This document shows positions 24,533-36,133 of a stretch of DNA of 64,000 nt, piece after piece (the stretch's first letter is position 1; every line of letters starts with the position of its first letter). Position numbers and translations under genes: made by a program. The stretch comes from Bradysia coprophila (taxonomy: Eukaryota; Arthropoda; Insecta; Diptera; Sciaridae): assembly GCF_014529535.1 (NCBI RefSeq), contig NW_023503302.1:4450314-4514313 (forward strand), written 5' to 3'. A model generated the notes under the pieces. That model was not told the origin of the DNA. It ran no database searches and saw only the letters and a list, made by a program, of their open reading frames with translations.

Positions 24533-27500
24533 ATGGCATCAGAGCCAAAATTATTCGTTCACACAGACAAAATTGAGCTTTGTTACGCTGACCAACTGTC
24601 GAGTTCCGAAGAACTCATCGAAATTATCGAAGTTGATGATAATTGGGTCGACCACACCCAAATCGAAAATGAAGTCCACGGTGTTTGTGCAGTTGATGCA
24701 GACGATCAAAATGTTCATTCTGAAACCGAAAGAGAAGATTTTTGCATCGAGATGGTAGACAAGAGTTTCTCCGAAGATGAAGCCGATAAGTCGGAGGCAA
24801 CAGGTACCAATCGTGATTATGTTTGTTGCAGAGACTGCCTACGTTTTGTTTGTGTTCTTCTTGTCTCTTAACGCCAAATGTAATATGGTTGTTTCTTAGA
24901 TTCAGAAGATCAAATCGAATTGATCGAGGTTGAAGAGGACTGGGATCCCGAAGACCAAGAAGCCGTTTGTCAAGAAATGAATGTGAAAGAAATTCCGAAT
25001 GAAATCAGCACCGAATTTTATGATAGAGACGAGGGTACGACGAATTGATTTGCTGTGTTTTTCTTCGATTTTTGTTCATTGTCTACTGTCGTCGGATGTG
25101 AATGTTAGAACGAATGTCAATTTTTTCCAGGTCGCATCGGTGAATTGAGAAAATCAGTCAACGAACTCAGTGGGAATTCAAATTTCAACAAAAAAGGATC
25201 CGCACGCAAGCGCAAAACGTTTAAAATGCCGTTGAAGCAGAGAATGGCAATAAAAAAGCAAATATTAGAACACCAGCATAAGGTGCGCGATCCATGTAGT
25301 CACGACAATTGCAACAGCATCGACTTGAAACGTCGTTTGGCGATCAATAAAGAATTTTGGGACATGCCATATCGCGAGCGTTACTCTTTCGGCCTGCACT
25401 CAATTCACCGTAGCGACGTTAAACATCGACGCAAAGGGACTTCCTCAAAGAAAGAGAACCATAATGATTATTTCCTGAGAAACGAAGATGGTGAAATGCA
25501 GGAAGTTTGCAAAGTATTTTATCTGACGACTCTGGGTTTCTCGAAGAGGAACGATAATTTTGTAAAAACAGCTGTTGGTAACAAAAGATTCAAGGACCCG
25601 TTGCCACGGATTATAAACCGAGTCGATAACCTCAAGCTAGAGGCGTTCGACTATGCATCAATCATCGCTCATATCAATTCGTTCAAACCAAATGTGTCAC
25701 ATCACCGACGTGTGCATGCGCCGAAAAAGAAGTACCTACCCGAAACGTTAAACATAAAGTCGATGTATGCTGACTTCAAAAATCGTCACGCAGACATGAA
25801 ATGCTCATACTACCTGTACAGACGTATTGTTTCAAATGAATTGAACATTTCCTTTGCGCAATTGGGGCACGAACAGTGTGAAACATGTGAGGAATACCTT
25901 TTACATAACAAGTCCTTGCCATTGTGTAATTCGTGTGATCTGTGCGTTGAGTACCGAATCCACAAAATCAAATACACGGAGGCGAGAGAACTGTATGGAA
26001 CCCAACGACTGTTGAACACCGAAAAGAAAGCATTTTACTCGGGTGACATGGAAAAAGTCATAATGCTCCCACGTTTGGAAATGTTCAAACAGGCAATTTT
26101 CACAACTCGACTCTCTGCATACAATGACACATTCGCTCCACTGGGAGGAATCGAACACAACCCAGCGTCATCGAAGCCCGTTGCAGTAATCTGGCATGAA
26201 GGTATATCCGGTAGATGTAAGGAAGACATTATCAGCGCATTTTTTAAGTTCTTCCTACTTAAACGTGATATCGACGAGTGTGTAATGTGGCTCGACAACT
26301 GCAGCAGTCAAAACAAAAACTGGGCACTTTTCACTTTCCTGGTATACATCATCAACTCTGATCTAATCAACACAAACAAAATTCAATTCAACTATTTTGA
26401 GCCCGGTCATACATTTATGTCTGCAGACAGTTTTCATTATCAGGTATACTGCTCAAAAATAGTGAACTGTTGTATTTTCATGAGCTTCGAACAAAACCTT
26501 AATTTCGTCCTAGGTCGAAAGGTCAATGGGTGAAATGAAGAAGCTGTATGATTTCGAAGATTTCGAAACGGCGGTCTCCAAAGCAAATTCGGGCAATGTT
26601 ACAGTAGCTTCGATGCAATCAAACGACTTTTACCAGTGGCAAGATTTTTCATCAAGATCAAAAAAGATTTCTGGTCAGCATTACATGCATGAGATGGTTC
26701 AAGTAACCGCAACTCGTGGAAGCTTTGACTTGTCGTACAAGAAAAGTTTCTCTTCGAACGAGGAGTTCTGTTTAAATTTCTTGCAAGAAAAGTACAAAAA
26801 AGACGGAATTCCAAGTCCGGTACAGGCAACAGCCGATTGTGGCATATCGAAGGAACGCAAAGAGAATATCCTCAAATTGAGTAGAATTTTGAAGGAGGAC
26901 AAAACTCAGTTTTACAGAGACTTACCTGTGTCGAAAGCTACAGTAACTGCCAGTGAACAACTGGAATGGAATGCGATACCAGATCCACTGACTTCTTTCG
27001 ACACAACGACTACCAGCGAACATCCGAAATTGAATGCATTGCCAGATCGATTGATTTCCTTTAACAGTGAACAGCCGAAATTGAATTCGACACGAAAGCA
27101 CGTTGCTTCTAAGGCCACAGAAACTGCCAGTGAACGAACGAAATCGAATGCGCGACGAAACCCAGTGGCTTCTAAAGCCACTGTAAGTGCCAGTGGACAG
27201 CCGAAACCGAATGCTTCCCAGGCTACTGTTATTGTCAGTGAACAACCGGAATCGAATGCGATTCTAGATCCAGTGGCTTTTCATGCAACAATGACTGACA
27301 GCGAACAGCCGAAATGGAATGCGAGACCAGAGCCAGTGGTATATCTTGCCACAATAACTGGCACCGAACAGCCGAAATCGAATGTGATACCAGGTCCACT
27401 CACTTCTTTCGACAGAACGCCTGCCAGCGAACAGCCGAAATTGAATGCCAGACCAGAGATAGTGATATCTCATGCCACAATGACTGGAAGCGAACAGCCG

Positions 27501-28682
27501 AAATTGATTGCGCGACGAAATCCAGTGACTTCCAAGGCCACAGCAACTGCCCGTAAACGATCGAAATCGAATGCGCAACGGAACGCAGTGGCTTCTAAAG
27601 CCGCTGTAAGTGCCAGGAGAAAACCAATATCGAATGTGTCACACCACCCAATAGCTTCTAGAGCCACAGTAACTGTCAGTGCACAGTCGAAACCGAATAC
27701 GCGACGAAACCCAGTGGCCTCTAAAGCCACTGGAAGTGACAGTGGACAGCCGAAACCGAATGCTTCTCAGGCCACTGTTATTGTCAGTGAACGACCGGAA
27801 TCGAATGCGATTCTAGATCCAGTGGCTTTTTATGCAACAATGACTGACAGCGAACAGCCGAAATGGAATGTGATACCAGGTCCACTCACTTCTTTCGCTA
27901 GAACGCCTGCCAGCGAACAGCCGAAATTGAATGCCAGACCAGAGATAGTGGTATCTCATGCCACAATGACTGGAAGCGAACAGCCGAAATTGATTGCGCG
28001 ACGAAATCCAGTGACTTCCAAGGCCACAGCAACTGCCAGTGAACGGTCGAAATCGAATGCGCGACGAAACGCAGTGGCTTCTAAAGCCGCTGTAAGTGCC
28101 AGTGGAAAACCGAAATCGAATGTATCACGGCACCCAATAGCTTCTAGAGCCACAGTAACTGTCAGTGCACAGTCGAAACCGAATACGCGACGAAACCCAG
28201 TGGCCTCTAAAGCCACTGTAAGTGCAAGTGGTCAGCCGAAATCGAATACAGAACATAAAGCAGTGGCTTCTCAGGCCACTGTTACTGTCAGTGAACAACC
28301 GGAATCGAATGTGATTCCAGATCCAGTGTCTTTTCATGCAACAATGACTGGCAGCGAACAGCCGAAATGGAATGCGAGACCAAAGCCAGTGGTATCTCAT
28401 GCAACAATGACTGGAACCGAACAGCCGAAATTGATTGCACGACGAAATCCAGTGACCTCCAAGGCCACAGCAACTGCCAGTGAACGATCGAAATCGAATG
28501 CGCGACGAAACCCAGTGGCTTCTAAAGCCACTGAAAGTGCCACTGGACAACCGAAATCGAATGTGTCGAGTCAACCAATAGCTTCTAAAGCCACAGTAAC
28601 TGCCAGTGCACAGCCAAAGCCGAATACGCGTGCCAGTGGACAGCCGAAATTAAATACAAACAAACCTGGTAAAAAAAATTGA
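24533..28682 (+). CDS. DUF7869-like protein, putative transposase with 21-aa-repeat tail
   Basis: Four exons join in frame: 24533-24803, 24900-25034, 25131-26443 and 26514-28682, with introns of 96, 96 and 70 bp and GT..AG borders. The product is about 1,295 aa. Exons 1-2 encode an acidic N-terminus with two similar ELIEIIEVDD/ELIEVEED segments. Exon 3 encodes a basic patch (SARKRKTFKMPLKQRMAIKK), a CxxC cluster (CETCEEYL, CNSCDLCVEY), then VAVIWHEGISGR, CVMWLDNCSSQNKNW and FEPGHTFMSADSFHYQ. Exon 4 continues with VERSM. I recall this motif order (D-C-x-x-QNKN, then GH-F-x-x-D-F, then E) in the uncharacterised arthropod DUF7869 proteins. Acidic residues in these motifs could form an RNase-H-type active site, which is inference. 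From about 26930 to 28650 the exon consists of 21-residue repeats. Location inside matched inverted termini supports a transposase. AATAAA lies at 28855. Confidence 0.75.
26930..28655 (+). repeat. Coding minisatellite, ~27 units of 63 bp (21 aa)
   Basis: The unit consensus at protein level is roughly PVASKATVTASEQPKSNARRN. Variants replace the middle with SHATMTGSEQPK or SFDRTPASEQPK. Period and frame are kept at 63 bp. A higher-order pattern is visible: blocks beginning CAGGCTACTGTTATTGTCAG recur at about 27218, 27768 and 28275, so several units were duplicated together. The region is Ser/Thr/Ala/Lys/Pro rich and probably disordered. Long antisense open frames here are by-products of the repeat. 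Confidence 0.85.
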
Positions 28683-29764
28683 AGAGAAATCTCAACGATC
28701 GAAATCAAGAGCTAAACAATAGAAGTGACATACCGTCTTCGTTATTTTATTTTAAACTATTTGATTCGGATTCTTTTAAATTTTCTTTTCCCATTTTTTT
28801 TTCATTTTAACTTTTGTGCAAATGGTTTGGTTACTGAACTTTTCAGAGTTGTATAATAAATCTGTTGAACATTGAAAACTTGATTTTGTTTAGGTAACAG
28901 CAGTCGTCTGAGCTTAGAAAGAGCTGCTGGAGAATCAAATGAGCAGTATAAATTGATACAAGGCTCGGTTCGGTAATCAAGATCAAGACTCCTATGAAAT
29001 CCCTTACGTAAAGTCTCTATCTTCCATGTATACCTCTGATCGTTGCAGCAAATAGTTCCATGCTTGACTCTTACCTTTATCCCTTTACATATACAATCCA
29101 TTTTGCATTTTTTTAATTCTGCTCATTTTGTTGTTCATTTTTATTCCATCAACAACAACGATGTCAACATAACCAAAAATTCGATGACACGAATTCAATG
29201 CATTCAATGTCAATGAGTGCGTTTACATGTAATCATGCGAAAAAGCGCTGAAAGCATATTAGAACGATGTGCTTTTTAATCTGACATACGTTGTTTTTCA
29301 CTATAAATAATTTGTGACAATACGCTGTTTTGGCTTAACAGGGCAGGTGAAGGCCGGGTAACTTTAACTTATGTTTGCAACAGCGTAGATGTCACATTGT
29401 AAATTCAATTTTCTCTTTGGAAAAATGCTCACAATGCACTTAACGTATCATCGTTCAATCTTGAACGTATAAGTTGTGGGACTTGTTGTCGTCACAATCG
29501 CAAATTTTTGTGCTTTGTGATTTAAAAATTAATTGATTTGTTAGGTAATGTAAATTTTCAAGCACGCTGCCTTTGAAAATATAAATCGTGTGAAGTGACA
29601 GAAGACCGACTTTCCGACAGCGTCAATTAGTGGCAGTTTTGTGAAATATCGCCTAAATCCACAATATATTTTACTACGCAAGTAACGGCAAGCCGGAAAT
29701 GCACGTTCAGATTCAACGCTTGTTGGTTTGATGAGCAGCAGACACTCACCAGAAAGATTTTAAA
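28683..29764. other. 3' flank of the DUF7869-like gene and outer-element arm
   Basis: 28683-29346 is the trailer and right terminus of the inner transposon. From 29347 the outer element resumes. No coding sequence is evident; the reverse frame at 28802-29101 has no recognisable features. Confidence 0.5.
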
Positions 29765-29904
29765 CACTTCAAGCATGGATGATACTCTAAATAGAGTACT
29801 GAAACTGGACAGTGTATTATTCAAACGTAGAACACTATAAAAATATTTCCATGTAAAATAGAGTACTTTCTGCAGCCGACCACTATGATCATGCATGCTT
29901 GAAA
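29765..29904. mobile_element. MITE, CACTTCAAGCATG family, copy 1
   Basis: The inverted ends are CACTTCAAGCATGGAT at the left and ATCATGCATGCTTGAA at the right. The interior contains AGAGTACT and AACACTATAAAAATATTTCC. Similar pieces occur at 47425-47509 and 56109-56315. It lies within the right arm of the outer hAT-like element and so inserted after it. Confidence 0.6.
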
Positions 29905-30072
29905 TACGTTGCTAGCCATCGTAGTTTTAAAAACGTCTTTTTCTGTGTTTGCAAATAATACGACATAAGAGAAAAACGTTAATTAATCCTATGTTTCAAT
30001 GTTTATCTTATATTGCCATTATAGTAGTTTGAATCATACAAGTTGATCGATTTCAAAATTCTATAAAAAAAA

Positions 30073-30250
30073 CACTGACAAAAAAGATTCGAACTCACCT
30101 GTTGCAGGTAACTTTGTCTCCAGGTAATATACAATAGCTGCCACAACTGTAGCGCCCCATGCAAAAAATACAGCTGCGGCAGATAATGTAGATTACCTGT
30201 AGACAAAGTTACCTCCAACAGGTGAGTTTTTCGAAACTTTTTTGTCAGTG
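30073..30250. mobile_element. 178-bp MITE, CACTGACAAAAAA termini, copy 1
   Basis: CACTGACAAAAAA at 30073 is matched by TTTTTTGTCAGTG ending at 30250. The next inner arms are AACTCACCTGTTGCAGGTAA against its near complement, and GGTAACTTTGTCTCC against its complement, with a TGTAGCGCCCCAT core. A second copy is at 58923-59103. It is nested in the outer hAT-like element. Confidence 0.85.
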
Positions 30251-30373
30251 AAAACTGGATTTTAAATTTCGGTACTAATCTCGGGATTTTTTGATCAATA
30301 CCGGGATTCGGGACTGGGATTTTCCGGTACTGGTACCGGGATTGGTACCGGGATTGCATTCCCTAGTTCGGCC

Positions 30374-32704
30374 ATAAGTGTTCTACTTGCGTTCTGCGTT
30401 TATAAAATTTGTTTTTTTTTTTTAAATGATAAAGTTGCAAAATTTATTAGCATCAACACGATAGCAACAACAACCGCTTTTATTTCAGTGTTTGAGAATT
30501 ACAATGATGACGGTCTTGTATAGATGTATGTAATGAGCTTTTACCTCTCTAGTGAGGTAATAAACTTTCCCGATAGGACACAAAATATGTCCATAGGAAA
30601 TAAACGATTTCCGAGGGGGGCATACGTACATGTAATGTAAATTTTCCGAAGGGGACATGCAAAAATTTTAAATGAGATGACCATATAGGCAAAAAGTGGA
30701 AAAGTTTCATTCGAAATGGACGAAATCGGAGAGTATGGTCTGGTCAGGAATGAACGTGGAGACAAGTGCAGCAATAAGCAATTACGAAGACTCTGCACTG
30801 ATAGCGATTTAATTTCATGTCGACTTTATAGAATGTCGCATGAATTATTGCCTTGTTGTAACTTGGCGTACTAACAAATTTCGGTCTTTTTTTAGTGTAA
30901 TTTTTTTCTATTGGAAAGAGATTTTGTCGAATTTGGACAATTGTAAAATTAGGTCTAGCTGCCCTGTATAAGAAAAACCTGTAAGAACCATTTAAGTTTA
31001 AGTTTAAATCTGATCTGAGCCTGATACAAGAAAACCTGGTTTAGATCAGGTCAGTTGACCTGACTTAGGTCTAGATTGAACCTAGACCCGAAATTTTTTA
31101 TTCTTGATAGGTAACTTACGATCAGGTTCAGCTCAATATGAAATTGTTTGACCTATATTTGAACTAAGGAAACCTGATCCAAAATGAATTCTGAGTAACA
31201 TTTTGATTGCAGTTTTGATATTAGTTCCAATAAGAGCTTTTTCGGAGCCTTCCAAACATACAGTTACACAAAACTGTAATTCATATTACATCATATCAAT
31301 CAATCAACATAATAATGCTTCCATTGTGCGGTTAAATTACCGTAAAGTATGCACGGTGCTACAGTGGCTGTAAAATTAATATCTAATCCCTTGTGTCTAC
31401 ATTTTTCCTTAAACTTTGAATACATTTTCGTATATAAAAAATGTATGAATCTCTGTGGAAATTGATAGGTTTTCCGTTTTTCTCAAACAATATCAAAGTG
31501 AATGAGATGTATATATACTTTTCTCTTTACATTTTGAGGTACACACATATCTAGAATAAACGTATACAGCAGATTGCCGGTAAAAGTTTAAATTACACTT
31601 GTACAATGTTTGTATAGATATTATACATTATGTGTATGTGTGTGTGTGTGTCTAAAGCTAACTTTATATATGGATATCATTGCCATTTATATATACACAC
31701 AAGGATTTATTATATGACAACCAAACATACGGCGGGCAATCAAAACAAAAGTATTTTGATTTAAAAGTATAAAATAAAGTTTATTTGTTACAAAGCTTAT
31801 AAGTTTCATCTCTGGATTTCTTATTAAATTTTTCCTTCGACAAAGACTTTTTATGTTATTGTTTGCGATATAAATGTATTTTATCAGATATTCGGTTTCA
31901 GATCCGATCCGATTAAGGAAAACTTGCAAAATATGATGGTTTATTCGAACCGATTTATTTACTTCCATCTGCCATCCTTTCTTTTCTTTATCTCTTTTTT
32001 ATCGATATCTCTTTCTCTCTCAATGTACAAATAAGTCACAACATATACCACCGGATGTCGATCAAGACGTGTCCGGTTTTGAATGCAATTTGTTTCTACT
32101 TTATGCAAATGTTTCTTGAATCGTTTCTTCTTCTTTTTTCCCTTGACTGAAAGTCTTATGACAGAAAATCTTCTGAAACGTCCGTAACGCTAAGTTTTTA
32201 AAATGTTCTACATTGGCAAAAACGTTATTAACAGAAAACGTCCGTCCATTTAGTACCGCGATAACTCGAGTAATTTTTAACCGATTTCAAAATTGTTGTT
32301 TTAATCGACGAGGTTGAATTCGTAGATGTTAGAGCAACGAGATGGAAGAAATTCCACACAGGCATTTTCCCTTACCACGCAACTTCAGTAGTTTCCACCC
32401 GACTTTCAAATTATTTGTTTTTATTCACAGCAGTTTTTGCTTGTAGGTCGGCCAAATTTGAACATATTTCGTCTGTTTTCGCTTTATTAGATAGGTATTG
32501 ACCGTACCAATCAGAAAAATGTTTATGAAATCTGGCTACTCGGCCGTACAGTGACCGTGTAGTATTTTGTCAACATCTCGGGTAAATTTGGACCGAATTT
32601 CGAAGGTATTAACGAATGTAAAACGTCAGTAAAATTTCCGGTCTCCTAACAAAATGGCTGCCGGCGGCCATATTGGATTTTATTAAAAGTGATATATCTT
32701 GATA
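30374..32704. other. Non-coding stretch with simple and low-complexity repeats
   Basis: No gene is recognised. At 31000-31170 the words GATCAGGT, TGACCTGA and TAGGTCTAG recur in both orientations, giving a locally self-complementary patch. A GT microsatellite is at 31630-31655. Open frames at 30541-30798 and 31687-31968 have no supporting features. Confidence 0.4.
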
Positions 32705-33640
32705 AAATTCTTCTTCTTCTTTTTCAGCCTGTTTCTGTCCACTGCTGGACGTAGGCCTCCCCAATTCTTTTCCAGTCCGAACGATTAGTTGCCACTTGTT
32801 GCCAATTTGCGCCTGCAATTCTCTTTATACCATTACTCCATCTCTCTGGTGGTCTACCTCTAGGTCGTGTTTTAGGTGGTCTCCAGTTCATGATCTTTTT
32901 GGTCCAACGTTCGTCCGTCCTTCTTGCAATATGTCCCGCCCAGCTCCGTTTTAAAGATGCTATTCTTTCCATGACATCAACGACTTTTGTTTTGTCGAAT
33001 CCATTGATTTGTCATTCTATCTCTGAGCGTAATTCCAAGCATACTCCGTTCCATGGCGCTTTGTCCCACTCTTAATTTTTTTCGGAAGCTTTTGTTAACG
33101 TTAACGTTTCCGCTCCATATGTGAGCACAGGAAGGACACACGTATCGAACACTTTACGTTTCAGACTATTGTTCATTTTGCTTTTGAAAATTAGCTTGAG
33201 TTTTCCGAACGCTGCCCATGCAAGACCAATTCTACGTTTTATTTCTGCAGTTTGGTTTTCTAGACCCAACTTCAATTTGTGACCTAGGTACACATAACTG
33301 TCGACTCGTTCAATGACAGTATCACCGATTTTAATGTCTCTGTCGTCGTCAATGTTTGTCATGATTTTCGTTTTCGACAAATTCATCTTGAGGCCGACTT
33401 TGTTTGACTCCTCATTCAGCTGTTGCAACATAATTTGCGCCTGATCTAGATCAGCTGCCATCAGGGAGATGTCATCTGCGAAACGGAGATTACTCAGGTA
33501 CTCTCCATTTATGTTGATACCCATTTCTTGATAAAATGGTAAATAGGAATTTATGAAATTTGACTTCGTACGGGGCTGTCGATATTGCCTCCGGCAATTT
33601 ATTTGTGTATGACAACAAGAAAAAGACTGGATAATGTAAG
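32705..33640 (-). pseudogene. 5'-truncated, frameshifted LINE (RTE-like) reverse transcriptase
   Basis: Read on the minus strand, 33644-33072 encodes the end of a reverse transcriptase: LRFADDISLMAAD with the catalytic Asp pair, LGLKMNLSKTKIM-like and YVYLGHKL motifs, then FDTCVLPVLTYGAETLTL. The frame shifts near 33060 and again near 33000 (MERSMLGITLRDR continues in another frame). It resumes at 32972 as RSWAGHIARR..RPRGRPPERW..W. The end sequence GGCTGAAAAAGAAGAAGAAG is the GAA-rich tail typical of such elements. The RT fingers and the endonuclease are missing. The copy is dead. Confidence 0.85.
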
Positions 33641-33760
33641 TCAAAATTACCTAAAATAGCTTTTCAGTAGAGAATGAAGTAAAGGAAATGAAGAGTTTCA
33701 CAGTAAAGGCTTTTGATACGAATAGGTGTTCCGTATGGGTCGGCGTTAGCTACGTTCTTT
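33545..33760 (-). repeat. Segment repeated in inverted orientation at the window's right end
   Basis: GACTTCGTACGGGGCTGTC, TTGCCTCCGGCAATTTA, AAAGCTATTTTAGG-like spacing and CGTATGGGTCGGCGTTAGCT here match 63800-64000 read on the other strand (CGCCGACCCGTACGAAAC, TTGCCGGAGGCAATAT, GACAGCCCCGTACGAAGTC). The segment abuts the RT fragment. It may be the 5' part of that element family or a separate repeat into which it is fused. Confidence 0.7.
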
Positions 33761-33861
33761 TCCTTGTTACCACGAAATTTTTGCGTTGGTTGGTTGTAAA
33801 TTCTTTGATATCACGTTAACTTGAGTAATCTAGCTAGTAATCTGGGATTCCTTGCTATGAA

Positions 33862-34048
33862 GCGCGGCAGAGTTCACTTTTCATTTGACTGGGAACCTGA
33901 ATTTTCTAGTAGCCTCATTTTTAGAAAATAAAATTAATTCAATTTATGTCATTGTTCATTTGAGATCATTTTCATACAGTGTTCTAGGTCGCTCATTTGA
34001 CGTTTCATAAATGAACCGCTACTGCCTGGTTTATTTTACTTTGATGTG
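33862..34048. mobile_element. MITE, AACCAGGCAGGAG family, copy 3 (diverged)
   Basis: The left end GCGCGGCAGAG has lost the CCAGGCAGG block, while the right end reads ACTGCCTGGTTTATTTTACT. The interior retains CTAGTAGCCTCAT, TTTATGTCATTGTTCATTTG and CATTTGACGTTTC, in the same orientation as copy 2. Confidence 0.7.
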
Positions 34049-36133
34049 TAAAAAGGATAAATATTTGAACGAGTGTGAACTTTGCCAGATAGAAGCAAGG
34101 GCCAAAATTCACACGAGTTTCATTGAATCAAGGGTAAGACAAGAAATACGCCACATTTTCAACACTTTTTGATAAACAATTGTAGACAATTCGTTGACTT
34201 ATATTATGAGTAAAACATCGCTCGCTGAACCTTCAACTCATAGGTCTCTTTGTTTCTTTAGGAAAATAAAGCATGAGATGGCTGATCTTTTCTAAACTCG
34301 AACCTATTAAGTACGAGCATCTTTGCAGTTTACCAGTGACATTAAAAGAGATGAACACTTAATGATTATTTTATCTACTTTTATTTATATTCTGGAATTA
34401 TTGAAAGATTTAGTCAGTCAAAGGACCTGACCCACCTAAGGAATGGGGCCTAGTTTTGATTTTTTATGACAATTATTTGAGTTTAAAGATTATTATTTGA
34501 AAATATTGAAATCGAAATTGACAATGACGATGACATAATAGTTTCTTCTCTAACATCAGGTAGTAAGTGCTGTCTTTAATCGTTTGCAATATATGAGGCA
34601 TAATTATGATGAATCTTTTACTTCTTTCATTCATTTTCATTTAACAAATATCTTGAAAATCTTCTTCTTCATAAGTTTCATCTTGCATTTTGCTATATAA
34701 TACCGGACTTATTTTCCTAAAATACAAACTTTTCGAACAAGATTGACAGAAATGCACGATCTTGACTCATGTGTTACCGCTTATTGACTGTCCCAATAAT
34801 TAATGGGACAAGTAATTACGAGACGTTAAGAAAATAGGTTCTCAATACTTCTTTCAATTGGAGTATTTTCAGCAGATCCTAAATCTTTTACATCTTTTTA
34901 ATTTTAACGGACATTGCAATAAAATTGTCTTTTTCTACTCTTCAATCTACATTTGGCCGTTCACGTTCTTGTAATAAAAGTGCTAAAAGCAGAAACGAAA
35001 TTAGATAAATTTATCATTCGAACTCACCCGGTGGTCGAGAGGACGAGAGGGTTTAGTGACATTCTAAATCTCGATGAGAAAAGGTTTTATCTGATCGATG
35101 GATGGTACGGAACAGACGACTAATCAATTGGTTGTTATGGATCACCAACTCACGAATATCTAATCGCTTTTTTATATGATTAAATGTTGAACCAAAATAA
35201 ATCTTTGAAAGATTCAATAAAACGCACAAACATGAGACTAAAATCAAATTTCTTAGAGGAAATTATTTGTCTTTCTTTTTCGATTTGAGAAGTATTTTTT
35301 GTTTGACGATACCACGGTATATATTTGTGAACAAGTTAACTTTGCATTTTTAATTTAACTTTCTGACTTGTCTACCTAGGGAAAAACATAAGTCTCATTT
35401 CCGTCAAGATTTAAAAAAAGAAAGAAATTATCTATAATAGCGGAACAGATATAAAAACTTCGCTGTGTTTTTCAAGCAACTGACAATAAATGTTTTAAAC
35501 TGAAAATGTTCGATGTAATGTTTTGTGTTCAATCGAAACTGTATTTTACCTGTCTTTTTGCATCTGGCATACGGAAAAATCTACAGACAAAAAGGAAATG
35601 TATTGAGTTTCGAATTCCGGCTCTTTGCATTATAAATGTCGGCAACGATTTCACATTATAGAACCGACAGCAGACTCTTATTTTTTTACCAGAAATCGTA
35701 CATTAATAAACACATAAACTTTTACTAGCTCACTGAATTATGAAATTGTTACCGAGAGGAAATGTGAAAAGTTAGAACTGTTCCGATTTTAATTACAAAA
35801 TTGTTTCTTGAGTCTTATCGAACAAAATATTTGAAATGATATATGTGATAGATGTTGATAAAACCGACGATTTACCTTTTCTCAGCGCAGATCTGCATTT
35901 GGGGTAAACCATTATGTCTCAGTCTCGTAAAGTAAATATGCATTTACATGCCAAATGCGTGGAAAACCGTACTTTTCATGTTTGAAGCACGTCTTCCCCT
36001 TCGGGTCGGGCTATAACGTCCCAATTCGTCAAAATAAAAATTTGAAGACACGGACGTAATCTACTATTACGCAAGCATTCTACGAACGTTACACATCCTT
36101 TTGGATTCAACCAATCAAAGCACAATTCATTTT
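34049..36133. other. Non-coding AT-rich stretch
   Basis: I see no coding exon, RNA gene or bounded repeat in this stretch. Confidence 0.35.

Larger units (their letters stand above)
24284..29346 (+). mobile_element. Inner 5.06-kb transposon carrying the DUF7869-like gene
   Basis: CTGCCCTGTTAAGCCAAAAC begins at 24284, and its exact complement ends at 29346. The match continues for about 39 bases without error and about 67 bases with few mismatches (to CGTATGTCA). GTG immediately flanks both ends (24281-24283 and 29347-29349), consistent with a 3-bp target duplication. The ends lie inside the outer hAT-like element. Between them is a single spliced gene, 24533-28682, with about 250 bp of leader and about 660 bp of trailer. 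This is the layout expected of an autonomous DNA transposon. The superfamily cannot be decided from the ends alone. Confidence 0.82.
24011..30365. mobile_element. Outer hAT-like transposon, 6.36 kb with nested insertions
   Basis: The left terminus TAGGGAATGCAATCCCG at 24011 and its exact complement ending at 30365 are flanked by the same 8-bp word, GTTCGGCC, at 24003-24010 and 30366-30373. Both subterminal regions are built from GGTACC, CCGGGATT and CCGGTACTGG motifs. An 8-bp duplication with short T(A)GGG ends fits the hAT superfamily. Without its insertions (24284-29346, 29765-29904 and 30073-30250) only about 1 kb remains and no transposase is visible. The element was non-autonomous and was mobilised in trans. 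The intact duplication shows that no rearrangement has separated the ends. Confidence 0.88.

Noticed and set aside
26912..28574. Several long antisense open frames opposite the repeat-coding exon
   Set aside because: They are by-products of a 63-bp repeat lacking stops in that frame. Their peptides are mirror repeats with no independent start or splice support.
30003..30359. 118-codon reverse open frame
   Set aside because: It runs across the MITE at 30073-30250 and the outer transposon terminus. A similar peptide arises at 58982-59182 from the second MITE copy, so it is repeat-derived.
24011..30365. Treating the 24533-28682 gene as the outer hAT-like element's own transposase
   Set aside because: The gene is enclosed by its own longer inverted termini with a separate 3-bp duplication, so it belongs to the inner element. 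No hAT transposase motifs were seen.
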